Shown here: positions 1 to 11,757 of the stretch, in pieces
Numbering within the stretch: position 1 is the first letter of the stretch
How the letters are laid out: the number at the start of each line of letters is the position of its first letter
From: Hevea brasiliensis
Lineage: Eukaryota > Streptophyta > Magnoliopsida > Malpighiales > Euphorbiaceae
Assembly: GCF_030052815.1 (NCBI RefSeq)
Contig: NC_079496.1
Location: forward strand, 41,937,593-42,001,592
DNA length: 64,000 bases
Direction: 5' to 3'
Notes under the pieces: model-generated
The model's database searches: none
What the model saw: only the letters and a program-made list of their open reading frames with translations
Told to the model about the DNA's origin: nothing
Program-made: the position numbers and the translations under genes

Positions 1-3000
1 CAACTCCAATACATTTCTCAACACAACAATTTATCAACTAAATTCGATAGAAATTTTTCAAAGTCTGAGATAAGGAAATATAATACAGTTTTTACAAGTC
101 AAATAGCTCATAATTAATTTACAACTTCAAGGTACAATTTGAATTTGCAACTGCTCAAAACCAAAAACAAAATATACATACAGTGACTATACATTACATT
201 ACAAAATACAAAATACGGTATACTCACTATACCTAAAAATCTCTCATTGCGGTACTAGCAGCCTAGTCTCACGCCTCTATCTGTCTGCCTACTGCGACAA
301 AGAATAAAGCTATCATTTGAGACAATGTCTCAGTGGTGCACAACATTAACCAAATACAAATTTTAAATCACAATTCATAAATCATATCAATAGTGGATAC
401 TTAAAACCATGGTTAAATTCAAGATAATGAATGTCATAAGGAATTTAAACTCCAATTCACAAATTATCAAAATTCATAATAACACAATTTAGTCAAATAG
501 TTTAAGAATACCGTATTGTCAATTCATGCACAATTTGATCAAATAACTGAATAATACCTTTTTGCAAATCGATAACACAATTGATCAAATAATTGAATAA
601 TATCGTTTTTCAAATCAATAACACAAAACGATAATATAATTGAATAATATCGTTTTGCAAATCAATAACACAATTCGATCAAATAATTGAATAATATCGT
701 TTTGCAAATCAATAACACAATTCGATCAAATAATTGAATAATATCATGTTGCCAATCAATAACACAATTTAGGTCATGACACAAATTTTTCCATATATGC
801 CGTGTTGTACACCACGACAAGACATACTCACCCCAATAATCGAAATCAATGAGGGAGGAAGCTAGCTATCTAATGAGTACTCATCCATACTCACCTCGCA
901 TGGAAGTCAAAGAGGGAGGAACATAATCATACTCACCCCAGACTAGTAAGTCAAAGAGGGAGGAATAACCACACTCACCCCATTAATGGAGGAGGAACAT
1001 AGTATCAGTGTCATGCCAATTGTGAGTCAAAACAATTCCAAACATTTTATTCAAATGATCCGTAATAATCCAATAAATTTCCAAAGTTATAATTTCATTC
1101 ACAAAATGGCAACACAATTCGTAATTCACTTCAATTTCCACAAAAACCATTTACAGTGCTTTTCAATCAATAAGTATCCATCAATATCATTCAAACAATT
1201 TTTCACAGTTTCAAACCATTCACAATGTTTTTCAATCAATAAGTGTCCATCAAACACATTTCCACAATTTAAAACAATAATATACAAATAGTCAATATTT
1301 ATTTCAATTGAAAATAATTCAAAAGAAACAGCTTGTTGTGCACAAACCTCGATATTTGTCTCGGTCCCGACTCAGTATTTCTTTCCCTTTTCTTTGAGTC
1401 CTTGTTAATCGAGAAACACACCAAGTGTTTCAGCATCAAATTAAATTGTCTCAGACGATGGTGTTTGGTAAATAATGCCTGAACTCAATTATTCACTTAA
1501 TCACCTAATATACCGACCCTCGCGCTTTTAGGTAAATTAGGTTTTAGTGTCGTTAATATGTCACACTCGATAGGGTTTTAGGTTTGGTATGTTTTACCAA
1601 AGTCATTTCCTTGCTTAGTGCACTTTAATGCAAATTGCTGGGATTCCGGGATACTGGTTAGTTCCCTTGGTTTTTGGGTTTCGGTCAAAACTACAAACTT
1701 GTAGATCTAGGTCTTATTGCATGCGGGAAAAAATTTCAGGTCAATCCGAGTTAAGTAGACCAAGTTATGGTCATTATACTATTGCTGGTCAAATGGTATC
1801 ATTTTAGGTCAATTTTAGGTCAAATTGGTCAATTCTGGTCCGGCCAGTTTTTGGACCCGAACTTGTGCAAGTTGTTTGACTTGCTTATGGTCATTTCTGG
1901 GCTTTGGTGTCTTCATAAGACTTGTAGGTATGGGTCTTAACTATTCTTGGTTAAAATTTCAGGTCAATTGGACCTGTTTTGAGTGAGTTATGGCCTAAAC
2001 ACTCACTGCTGTCCAATTGGTCATTTTTCAGGTCCTAATTGCACCTAATCCGAATTGGTCATTTTCTTAGGTCACCTTGCAAGCAGAATTTTGGTATGGT
2101 TTCTCAATGAAAGTTGGCACATTTTGTGCCTAGTTTCACCTCAAATTGGTCTCATACCAATTGAGGTTACACATTTAAGGTTATAGGCTAGAATGTACAC
2201 TGTCCTCAATATGCCTTTCACACCCCACTTCAAACACATATTTACCTTTGCAATTTGTTTACTTACCTACCAATCTGTTTTGGTACATTACCAAAAGCAT
2301 TTTCTACATTACATTAACATTACTTTGGGCAGATTACCATTACCCTCAACACACCAAATATAATTCACATTTACAATTTCTAAGTACCATTACATACACA
2401 CCTAACCATTACAAATTTTACATACACTTTACAATATCAATCTACATACATATCATCAATCCTTCTAGGTCAATATTCTGCCTACACTTCCTTCAATATA
2501 TACATTTACTCAAGTGTTCCCAAGCTGCCGCAAACCTTCTTCAACATCAAAGTGCCGTCCAACTTACCAATTCCCATCCAAGTGCATAAATCACCATATA
2601 AACATGAAGTAATTCACTAGGTTACTAACTCACCATGATCAACATTATTTCCCATCAATTATATGCATAATAAATCATCAAATGTGTGACCCCATGGCTG
2701 TCCAAAAATGGCTATCTCAATAACTATTTAAACTTCAAAATTTCCTTCACAAAACTAACACCCATAACATAAACATAAAGTTTAACAAGGAAATTCTCAA
2801 AAATGTAAACTTACCTTTGTTTGTAACTTGCTAAACCCTCACCAAACTTCTCAAATTTGGTATCAATATCTTCCTTGTGATGTGTAGACCATTTTTTATG
2901 AAGGAACTTAAAGGATTGGAGTTGAAAATGGGGAGGTTAAGTGAGCTCATGCAAAAAGTCAGTGGTGGATTCTTTCATCTTCATTCACGGCATGGTTGAG

Positions 3001-3686
3001 CTAAAAGAGGAAGATGAACTTTGAGTGGGAATAATCTGCCCACTTACAAGTATAATTAATCATTTTAATGTTCTTAGTGGTCCACTAGCAAAATTAAATC
3101 ATATTTTAAGCTAACTTCCCACTTATTCCACATTTACCCCATGATTTTAGCTATTTTCTTTAGGTACCACCAAATTAATTTTTCATTTCATTTTCTAAGT
3201 GTAATATTATTTATTTTTAATGGACATTTAGGTCAAAAGACAATTCGGGATGTCAAATGACCATAAGGCCCCTGTTAGATTACGTTCGATTTTTCAGATT
3301 CTGGGTTTTATCTATTTTTCGATTTCTCACTTTTCTTTGTACTATTTATTTAATTTTTCTTTGATATTTCTAATGATATTTATTCTTCAACAAGGGTCTA
3401 TTTATGTCCCAAAAATGTTTTCGAGGTTCCATGATCCAGGGCGATCAACGGTCCACGCCGTGACTTCCCAGTGCGGTCACCCATCGTTAGGTTTCCCGGC
3501 TCGTTTAACTTGATCACATTTCTTTGCTATCATTTTTCCTTTGTTTTTCTTGTACTTTCTTTTCTTGTATTTCATTATTTTATGTCTCCTCACTCTCATT
3601 GAAGTGTGGTTTTAGGCATCCTAGCTGTCCCAGGTATCGGTCACCTGAACAGGAGCAATGAGCTCACCGAACTTAGGGGTGTTACA
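1..3686 (-). repeat. Left LTR of chromovirus A (3' LTR in element sense), partial
   Basis: It matches the right copy at 6506-6614 plus 17523-21135 nearly base for base and ends in tgttaca at 3686. It holds an array of a 47-base unit around 530-775, a second array of about 40-base units (agtcaaagagggaggaa core) at 820-1000, many GGTCAA motifs around 1735-1985, a splice-donor-like site at 2810-2819 (minus strand) and a 5S-like module at 3462-3511. Mismatches with the right copy fall in tight clusters rather than being spread evenly. The open frames here are not genes. Confidence 0.9.
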
Positions 3687-4705
3687 ATTCTACACCACTT
3701 AAATAAATTTAGTCCTCGAAATTTTTAACCAGTAGCCATCTTTCAATTGTCAGACTTTTTTTTCTCATTTATATATGATCGTATAATCTTATTTTTCTAA
3801 AATTTGTATAAGACTTTTAACAATCTAATACAATGTTTACTTTGTTTGGATAACACCAATCTCCTCTTACTATTGTGTTGTCTAATATTTCAGTTCACGT
3901 TCCTTCTTGAATGACCCTTGAGGTCATGTTAGAATCATTCATCGATCATTGGTCCTCGACCATTCTAGTCCATAGTCTTCCTCACATTTGTAATATTTCT
4001 TTGTTACACATGAATCAACATTCAATTCTCTACTTTCATAACTCTTTTTATCTGTCAATATTCTATAACTTACTTCCTTTTTCTTGAACTATAACCTTTC
4101 GATATTTTAACTTTTGAGTTTTAGATCCTAAGTAGGATTTTCAAACTTATTTCTAACAATTAAATTCTGTCATGGCATAACTATACCAAAAGCAGATGCC
4201 GTTGGCAACTATTCTTATCTAGGTGTACTATCGGGTAGTGCGTAGCTCTACACAATAATCTCAAGTCGATCTTATGTCTGCGACTACGGTATAAACATTA
4301 AGAAAATTGCATAGTTAATACTAAACATCCCAATAGATCAAACTTTGTTATCTTTTATTCTGTTTGAATTCAACGATATTGAATCTTATTACGATTACAA
4401 TATCCATTAGCAATTTCTAACAGTAACCTCCTTGCCCTCATCTAGAGCAATTCCATTACTGCATCTTACTTTTACGTCCTCTTGCCTTACATTAAGTAGT
4501 CTCGCCAATTATCTTTATAATTTATGGTGTGTTAGAAAATACTTTTCGCAGATAACCTCTTTCAAAACTAATTTCACTTATTATCACACTCCGTATCTTA
4601 AGGACTAATCACTAATGCGTCAAAATTTATTCCTCTGTAAAGGAATAACAACAGAACATATAGTTCTAACACTAATGTAAAAATATGCAAATTCCAGGTC
4701 AAACA

Positions 4706-4740
<35 letters not shown>

Positions 4741-4990
4741 AGTTGCTAATTGAGAAAGTACCAACAATGATGTCAAAAGTCTCAGTCTCTTTTCTGTCGT
4801 ATAGCGTATACTCTAGTTGAAGCATCACCTGCTTTTGGTGATTCACGTGAGTCGACTTCTAGGTGTACTACCCTACCTCTACCTTTGCCTCTACTAGCGA
4901 TGGTGAACTATTTGGGGTAGAAACTTGGGTTGATCCTTTGGTGTAGTAAATGATCCAAAACGACTGGATTTACACAATCACTAGAAAAAT
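3687..4990 (-). other. Interior of element A between gag and the 3' LTR; pol replaced by shared non-coding block
   Basis: This stretch should carry pol, but no frame reads as protease, reverse transcriptase, RNase H or integrase. Positions about 4226-4680 are clearly related to 30821-31290 inside element B, so the block belongs to the family and not to one copy. The polypurine tract next to the LTR (3687-3705) is interrupted by non-purines. A (TA)n microsatellite sits at 4711-4737. The block might be a very decayed protease or early pol region, but I could not support that by translation. Confidence 0.7.
4711..4737. repeat. (TA)n microsatellite
   Basis: A pure TA dinucleotide run of about 27 bases inside the interior of element A. 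Confidence 0.95.
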
Positions 4991-4999
4991 TTCCAGTCT

Positions 5000-6014
5000 C
5001 CACGCTTAAAGCATGCTCCTACGGCTTTATAACATAGCCCACTATGTGGTTTACCACAAGTTTCACAAAGTCGATCCGACAGCGCATTTACGGGTTTCTG
5101 TTGAGTTTCTTGATCGGATCGAGGTGGTTTCATCCAAAAGATCTATTTCTCTAGGACTTCTTACTATCTCTGTCGTATCCCCAAAGTTTTTCCTCTTTCC
5201 AAGAGGGACCACTAGAACTCGTTTCTCGACTTTACCTCTTTTTTGTCTTCTCTGATTTCTTTTTCTCAGGGGCCACTTCAGATTCAATTCTTTCTAATTG
5301 TAGTGCTTGAGAAATAAGTTCAGGGAAGTTGTTATGTTTGAATCCGACCACTTGTAATCTGATACTAGGCTTCAAGCCGGTTTCAAACCTCTTACATCTC
5401 TCCCTACTGGTAGAAAGTAGACTTATTGTATAATGGCTTAGGCGGGAAAATTCCCTTTCATACTCACCACCGATCCGCCCTGCTTGGACTTAGGAATTCT
5501 TGCAGCTTCCGGTCTACATAAGCATCGGGGACATATTTTTGCTGAATTCCCGAGGAAGTCATTCCATGTTAGCAATCAGAGGTTCTACTGCATCGTGGGG
5601 AATGGTTTTCCACCAATCATAAGCATCCCCCTGTAGCAAAGATACTGAGTACTCAAATCTGAGCTCCTCTGTGCAATGCAGTTTCTTGAATACCCTATCC
5701 ATCCTCTATAACCATTGTTCAGCTTCTAGAGGATCTACTGTCCCCTCAAACTCTGAAGCCCCATACTTCATCAATCTGTCATATTGTCTAGCAGAAGACT
5801 ATGGTTGTACCACTGGAGTCTGTATTGGGGCTTGAGTAGGCACATTACCATCCATTTGTTGGAACATTGTAGCCGTCTGCTGAGCGAACTGAGCAGAGAA
5901 CTGCGGTACTGCAGGGGCTGGTGCTACTGAACCACTGACATTATGTAGGCATGGGGCATCCCCTTGCACCTCAGCCTCTATCGATTGATCGACTGAACGA
6001 TCACCCTCTTCCAT
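5000..6014 (-). pseudogene. gag: Broken gag of chromovirus A
   Basis: Gag is the structural polyprotein that packages the retrotransposon RNA. Reading the minus strand from the ATG at 6014-6012, a short Gln/Pro-rich N-terminus (MEEGDRSVDQ...) is followed by a stop near 5799. The same frame then resumes as a recognisable capsid (Retrotrans_gag) domain with motifs such as FEGTVDPLEAEQW, LRFEYSVSLLQGDAYDWW and an arginine-rich segment, broken by further stops and frameshifts. A zinc knuckle CETCGKPHSGLC lies at about 5031-5067. The second knuckle normally present in this lineage begins CFKRGD, with the second cysteine lost. At least two in-frame stops and several frameshifts make it non-functional. 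Element B keeps the knuckles but not this capsid. Confidence 0.85.
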
Positions 6015-6183
6015 AATCAATTCGAGGATTTTAGACCTCTTGTATAATGATACAAGGAGATTTCCTCCCGTTAGTGCATTTTTATAATGTAATGTACTGT
6101 ATGTATCAAAAAATGATATTGAGCAGTTGTACTGTGAAGAAAGAATATTCAAGTAACAAGTGAAAACAGAATTTAAAAACTTT

Positions 6184-6195
6184 GCTCTGATACCA
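6184..6195 (-). other. Primer-binding site of element A (tRNA-Met type)
   Basis: The minus strand reads TGGTATCAGAGC, the usual plant initiator tRNA-Met complement, eight bases from the LTR edge at 6204. It fixes the element's direction. Confidence 0.92.
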
Positions 6196-6203
6196 CTAAA
6201 ACA

Positions 6204-6614
6204 TGCCACACCCTACCCCTCTGTAAGGCATAACATGATCCCATAGTATACCTAATGAATTACCAACTTCGTCTACTGATAACCCATTAAGTACACTACA
6301 AGGGATTTTAAAAACTTTTCTTACTTCTTTTACAGTGGTGAGCACTATTTACAGGTGTTAAAAACTTTTGTGAACTGAAGTGAAACAATTAACTCATTTG
6401 ATTTATTTGGAATTTCTGTAAAAATTTTGGCAGAGTGCCATCTGTATTTTGGATAAAACAGTTCTTGAAAACTCGTAAAAGACACTTCAATAATTTTCCA
6501 AATCTCAACTCCAATACATTTCTCAACACAACAATTTATCAACTCAATTCCATAGAAATTTTTCAAAGTCTGAGATAAGGAAATATAATATAGTTTTTAC
6601 AAGTCAAATAGCTC
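6204..6614 (-). repeat. Right LTR of chromovirus A, first part
   Basis: It starts tgccacaccc, where the family norm is tgtcacaccc, and is interrupted after 6614 by element N. It continues at 17523 after a duplicated agctc. It is the functional 5' LTR in element sense, so the insertion of N separates the LTR end and primer site from the rest of the promoter LTR. Confidence 0.92.
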
Positions 6615-8905
6615 TGTAGGGGTGAGGGCGTGAGGCGAAATATCATCCATTAGAATTATATAAAATGCACCAGGTAATGCCCAGGAAAGATGGTGGAGTC
6701 ACAATGGTCTCACTTAAGTACCACCTCCTTAGACAGCATTTCCTAGACATGCACTTCATACAATCCTAATAGAATCAAACCACTGGTAAGTACCGTCTTC
6801 CCATAACACTACCACGGTACTAAGGATTTATGTCACGAAGGCATAGATAGACAGGAGTCGCCACCCGGGTAATAACCGGGACATATTCAGTGTTTCTTCC
6901 GAGGGTCATGGATGGCAACTTACTCCTTGCAGAGTTTCCACAACCGTCATTACCATAGCCCAATGTCTAGGTTCGGGATAGTGGGTACGTAAGGGGAAGG
7001 TGTTAGGCACCCTACGCTGGTCTAACCTCGTTAATTCGAGTGCAGTCCTCTACTAATGTTTCTAGAAGTCTTGTTTATTATTCCTTTATTAAACTTTATC
7101 CTAAAAAATGCAATTCTAATCCTACACACGCAAGTAATTCACAAAAAGGGTTGTTGTTTACACACAATTTTCATGCACAAGTAATTCCTATCTATGGGGT
7201 TGCTAATTATTTAAATGATATTTACCAGATGACTAAAATTAATTTATTATTGGGAATTTAATTTACAAACAAATTCAATTTCAAATAACCCTATGTTTCT
7301 ATTTAACCTAATTAATTAATTTTCACCAAGTTACCCTAAGGATAATTGAACTAAGTTAATTATGTACATGTGTAATTTATTCTAATATCACATAAGTCCC
7401 AAACACTCACATCCTAATAAAGATTTCTAACATGCAAATTTATTTTACAATTACCAAGTATTAAATTAAATTTATTTTACATGCCAATATTAGTTTAATT
7501 TACAAACAAGATTAATTTTAATTTACAAAGTATTTATTTAAATTAATTACATGCAAAAGTCAGTTAAATTAAAAACAAAGTTAATTTTAATTTACCAAAT
7601 AAAAGTTCTATTATTACTACAGTTTCATGCCAATGGTTATTCAAGAAGTCTTAGAGCTACTTAACTGTTGGTAAATGCAGTTGCCATTGGGGCAAGCTAC
7701 CCTTAAAAAAGGGTCTTCTCTTCTAGTATGGCAATGATATCCCTGGCTTACTCCCGTTTAGCTCCATATAAGCTACACAAGAATGCCCTCTTTGGTACTT
7801 ACCTTAGGGCTACTTACCAATTTTGTTTGTAATAAAAAATAAAGAAACTAAAGAAAATAAAAGAAATAAAGAAAATATTAATAACAATTTACATTGGATT
7901 CTAACTCTAGTCTCCTAAAGGGTTAAGATTCCTAATTAGTTACAACTACCTAATGGTCTAAGTCTTCTAACATGATCAAACACTTTATAACACTTCTTGA
8001 ATTAAAAGAATACAGAAAATAGATCAAATATCAATTAAAACCTAAGAAAATACAAGAACATGCATAAATATACAATTTTCAAATTCTGGCAGATTAACAG
8101 TAGCAAGAAATTTGATTTTTTAAAAATAGTTAAACATGCCTAAAAATCATAAAAAAATTACAGAAGATAGCCTACATATCATACAGTAACATAAAATTTA
8201 TAAATCAAACAAAACCCTAGCCGAATGATCTACATAAATCGTAACTCTTCTACGTGACAGAATCGTACTACTTTTTTGTAAAATTCATAACTCATTAACC
8301 ACAAAAGATATGAATGCAAAACCAATTGGAAAAGATTCATAAGATTCTGAAGTTAATTTTAGACACTAGATTTGCACAAAAATATTAAGGAACAAGGGAG
8401 ATATGGGCTCCACAAGTCGGATATCCTGCAAATCAGATTTTACAGGAACCCTAACTTCAAACAGCCATAACTTACAAAATATTAAAGCTTTTTTAGTGAT
8501 TCTTGAGCCTAAAATTAATGGAATTTCGTGTAGAATATGAATATAATTTTTACAAATTTTTTACAGATTCGGAAAATAAAGAAAAATAATAAAAATACGA
8601 GAGACAGAAACTAAACATGTGCAGAGTTGTGTATCCCCTCAAATTAAACATGATTACATGATCAATATGAACATATAAAATAAATTGAAGACAAAGAGCA
8701 TAGAATTAAAATATTGTGTGGCATAGATCTTGAAAAGAAAACAATAAAAACTGACCTTCTAGAAATCTTGTATGAAAATCTTCTTGAAGAAAAGAAAAAA
8801 TAAGGAAGAACTCAAAGAGTCTTGAATATCTCTAAATTTCTTATAGCTTTGAATTTTCTCTTCCTCTTTCCTCCCATCATCCCCTTCTTCTCTTCTCTAG
8901 TAGGG

Positions 8906-8913
8906 TATTTATA
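8906..8913 (-). promoter_or_regulatory. TATA box in left LTR of N
   Basis: TATAAATA on the minus strand, with a C/T-poor leader rich in GA downstream. The same box is in the right LTR at 16832-16839, which is the copy placed to drive the element. Confidence 0.6.
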
Positions 8914-8926
8914 GGGTTTTGGGAGA

Positions 8927-9234
8927 GAGGTGTGATAGGGTTTGGAGTCTTAGGATGATAAAGTTTAGATGACTTAAACAACTACAATTGCAGAATTCGA
9001 ATAAGACTGGGATATGGGTGAGGTGTTTCAACCAATAGGAAGACAGAAAAAAATGGAAGGCACCAATAGGGAATGAGGAAGAGGTGTGGTAGGATTTGGA
9101 GTCTTAGGGTGATAAAGTTCAGATGACTTAAACAACTGCGATTGCAGAATTCGAATAAGACTGGGATATGGGTGAGGTGTTTCAACCAATAGGAAGACAG
9201 GAAAAAATGGAAGGCACCAATAGGGAGTGAGGAA
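8927..9234. repeat. Two-copy tandem repeat, 154-base unit, in LTR of N
   Basis: Units start at 8927 and 9081 (gaggtgtg...) and differ at only a few bases. Both LTRs of N carry the duplication, so it predates insertion. It lies just upstream of the TATA box in transcription sense, in the U3 region, where repeats often act as enhancers. Confidence 0.9.
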
Positions 9235-9591
9235 GAGAGTGGGGCCAAGGAGGAGAGAGATATTTTATTATTTTAATTTTTAGAAAATAATTAAATGGGT
9301 CCCATTTAAAATTCATAACTAGGCTTTCTTAGGCCCATAGAGCCCAATTAAACTTAATTAGATCCATTTAAGAACTACCCATATTAAATTTAAACAAAAT
9401 AAAATTTTATTTAAATTTAATTAAATTAATTTCCCCAAAACATTATTATTATTTTTATTTTTTCAAGATCATGCCACAGAATTAATAATTCAGCTCCATG
9501 ACTTCAATTATATCTTACAGTCATATAATTTTTCATCATCGGGTTTCCCACGGCCTCAATGCACATACTCATTACAAATTAAGGGTCTACA

Positions 9592-9607
9592 GTTTGCCCC
9601 CCACTTT
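9592..9607 (-). other. Polypurine tract of element N
   Basis: The minus strand reads AAAGTGGGGGGCAAAC directly against the LTR start. This primes plus-strand synthesis and confirms the minus orientation. Confidence 0.85.
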
Positions 9608-9703
9608 GGCGAAAGTTGAAATCAATGCGAAAGCATTGCTCAAGTTTCGTCAAAGTGAAACTCAAATTTCTAATAACTATGAAACATTGGCTATGAGTAC
9701 CAA

Positions 9704-9958
9704 GTATATCTTGCTCGGTCGACATACTCTATGTTATGAGACTAGCTACGGTCTCATAATAGTATTAACTGTGTCATGTGAAAAATGAGTGTATCTTGCT
9801 CTGTCGATACACTCTGCGTCATGAGACTAGCTACGGTCTCATAACAGTAATAACTGTGTCATGTGAAAATTGAGTGCATCTTGCTCTGTCGATACACTCT
9901 GTGTCATGAGACTAGCTACGGTCTCATGACAATGGCAACTGTGTGATTAAAAATATTG
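9704..9958. repeat. Three-copy tandem repeat, 85-base unit, 3' zone of N
   Basis: The phrase atcttgctc recurs at 9708, 9793 and 9878, giving a period of 85. Each unit holds the short inverted repeat gagac-tagctacg-gtctc. The array lies between the integrase remnant and the 3' LTR, the usual place for hypervariable repeats in Tat/Ogre elements. Confidence 0.92.
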
Positions 9959-10430
9959 TGGATTCGTATTTAGGACCACAATCCTAAACTACCTACGTAT
10001 CCCCCTCGTTATCCTGAGGAAGAATCAGACCCACTCGTAGTTCGACACTTGAAACTGTGGTGATGCATGTTCTTCTACGCCTTACACACCTACAGGTGAC
10101 ATGTTGATGCGTGTTCTTCTACGCCTTACATAACTATGCCATATGCCCTAAACAACGTCTAAGGACTTACCAAAAAACATCTGTCATGAAATGTTGTGGG
10201 TTCGTATTTAGGATCGCAGTCCTAAACTACCTACGTATCCCCCTCGCTATCCTGAGGAAGAATCAGACCCCCTCGTAGTTCGACACTTGAAACTGTGGTG
10301 ATGCATGTTCTTCTACGCCTTACACACCTACAGGTGACATGTTGATGCGTGTTCTTCTACGCCTTACACAACTATGTCGTGCGCTCTAAACAACGTCTAA
10401 GGATTTACCAAAAAATATCTAATTCGTGAT
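9956..10430. repeat. Two-copy tandem repeat, 238-base unit, 3' zone of N
   Basis: Units begin at 9956 and 10194. Each contains a nested shorter duplication (ttcttctacgccttaca appears twice per unit). The two units are about 95 percent identical by eye. They follow directly on the 85-base array. Confidence 0.92.
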
Positions 10431-10739
10431 TTGAAAAAAATTGGGATAACTTGGTCTCAAAATTCTCTCTGATTTTTGTGCTTCCTGTATGCTATTTCCT
10501 ATCATGAGAATGCAAATTTTATTGGAGATTCTATAAAAAACATAGTCCTCTGAGGGATCTCTTTTGCAAAAACTTTCTTTTAGCCTCAAAATTTTTGAGA
10601 AAAACCATTCACTAAAAAGACTTCCTTAAGGTCACAATACAATTTCCCTCTGATTTTTCTTTTTCTTCTCTTCCCCTATGGTTTCTTCCTTGACTCATTT
10701 CTCTTCCATGAACTCCATTCTCTGTGCCCTAACTTTTGC

Positions 10740-11350
10740 CTGAAATGCCTTTTTCGGTTTTCATCTCAGCGGGTTTGCTCTAACTTTTGCCTAAGCGGCC
10801 CTTTCGGGTTTTCCACTTAGCGAGCTCTCTTTTTTCTTTTCTTTTTCTTGTTCTTTTTCTCTTTTTTTTTTTCTTTGAAATTAGACAATCACCAGGATAT
10901 TCATATCAAGCACCTATTCTATCATGCTCACAAGACAATAGGTTAAATCAAAACAATGCAGTTCAATTACTTACTCTTTTGATGTATCCCTCAAGACACA
11001 AACATTCACAATCATAATTAAATAAAATCTATTCCTGGTTAATGCAATAAAAACTTTTTTATTTATTCAGGTACACCATTACTCCCTCTTACATTTAGTT
11101 TTGCTAAATTTCTAACCTTTCAAAGTTAGAAATAAGCTTTATAACCTGCCGAATGGCCTTTTCAGGTTTTCCATCCAGATCTTCTCTCATCTCTCCTTTT
11201 GCCTAGACTGCCTTTTGTAGGTTTTCAATCTAGCATTTTTTTCTTTTCTTTTCTTTTTTCTTTTTCTTTTTTTTTTTCTTTCGTTCTTTTTTTCTTTGAC
11301 CCTTACTTTTGCCTAGACCGCCTTTTGCAGGTTTTCAGCTTAGCGGGCCT
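10740..11350 (-). repeat. Degenerate GCCTAGACCGCC-type short repeats, 3' zone of N
   Basis: Four or five related blocks with the core cttttgcctag-ccgccttttgcaggtttt recur at roughly 10730, 10790, 11150, 11200 and 11310, separated by T/C-rich tracts (about 10828-10877 and 11236-11298). No coding potential is visible; the reading frames here are low-complexity. Confidence 0.75.
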
Positions 11351-11427
11351 GTCTCACACAAAGTACCATTTAAGCCTGTCTAAATTGACTGGTTCTTGAA
11401 ATTCATTCCCATCCAGGTCTGATATTC

Positions 11428-11757
11428 TTACAGTAGCAAGATTTTTTTGACTATGTGTGGACCATCCCAGTTTGGCTTAAACTTTCCTCTTGGATCAAAA
11501 GGGATGGGCCGAGTTTGTTTCACAACCATATCTCCCTCTTTGATCTTTCTTGGCTTCACCTTCTTATTAAAAGCTCTAGCTATCTTCCTTTGATAAGCCT
11601 GCATATGATACAAGGCTCGCATCCTCTTTTCATCAATCAAAGCTAGTTCTTCATATCTCTTATAGGCCCACTCATTTTCTAGGATCTTAGCTTCTACCAT
11701 CACTCTTAAGGATTTGACCTCTTGCTTAATGGATAGCACTACTTTAATCCCATACAC
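11428..11757 (-). pseudogene. pol: Integrase C-terminus of element N
   Basis: A 109-residue frame with the Tat/Ogre integrase tail: RMRALYHMQAYQRKIARAFN near the middle, then GDMVVKQTRP, DPRGKFKPNWDGPHIVKK. This is the GPY/F-type module that follows the catalytic core. The core itself, with its D,D,E residues, is not present upstream. Integrase would insert the cDNA into the host genome. This piece cannot do so alone. The frame is open to the end of the module, which suggests recent origin. Confidence 0.85.

Larger units (their letters stand above)
6615..9591 (-). repeat. Left LTR of element N (3' LTR in element sense)
   Basis: It begins tgtaggggtg and ends gggtctaca, and matches 14564-17517. 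A 23-base segment near 8378-8401 is absent from the other LTR. It contains a tandem duplication of 154 bases at 8927-9234 and a TATA box at 8906-8913 (minus strand). The open frame repeated at 8982-9248 and 16908-17174 reads through that duplication on the minus strand and is not a gene. Confidence 0.95.

Noticed and set aside
530..775. Regularly spaced repeats that could suggest a CRISPR array
   Set aside because: The units are adjacent, AT-rich and without unique spacers, and the setting is a plant LTR. It is a minisatellite.
986..1291. A 101-codon frame repeated at 18402-18707
   Set aside because: It lies inside the two LTRs of A and is duplicated only because the LTRs are. It has no domain and runs over repeat arrays.
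4226..4680. Decayed protease-reverse transcriptase in element A
   Set aside because: Translation in three minus-strand frames gives many stops and no DSG/DTG protease or YxDD motif. I kept it as a shared non-coding block.
6184..6200. tRNA-Met-like string
   Set aside because: It is only the 12-base primer-binding complement next to an LTR. There is no cloverleaf or tRNA gene.
8982..9248. An 88-codon hydrophobic frame repeated at 16908-17174
   Set aside because: It reads antisense across the 154-base tandem repeat of the LTR of N, so the internal protein repeat simply mirrors the DNA repeat.
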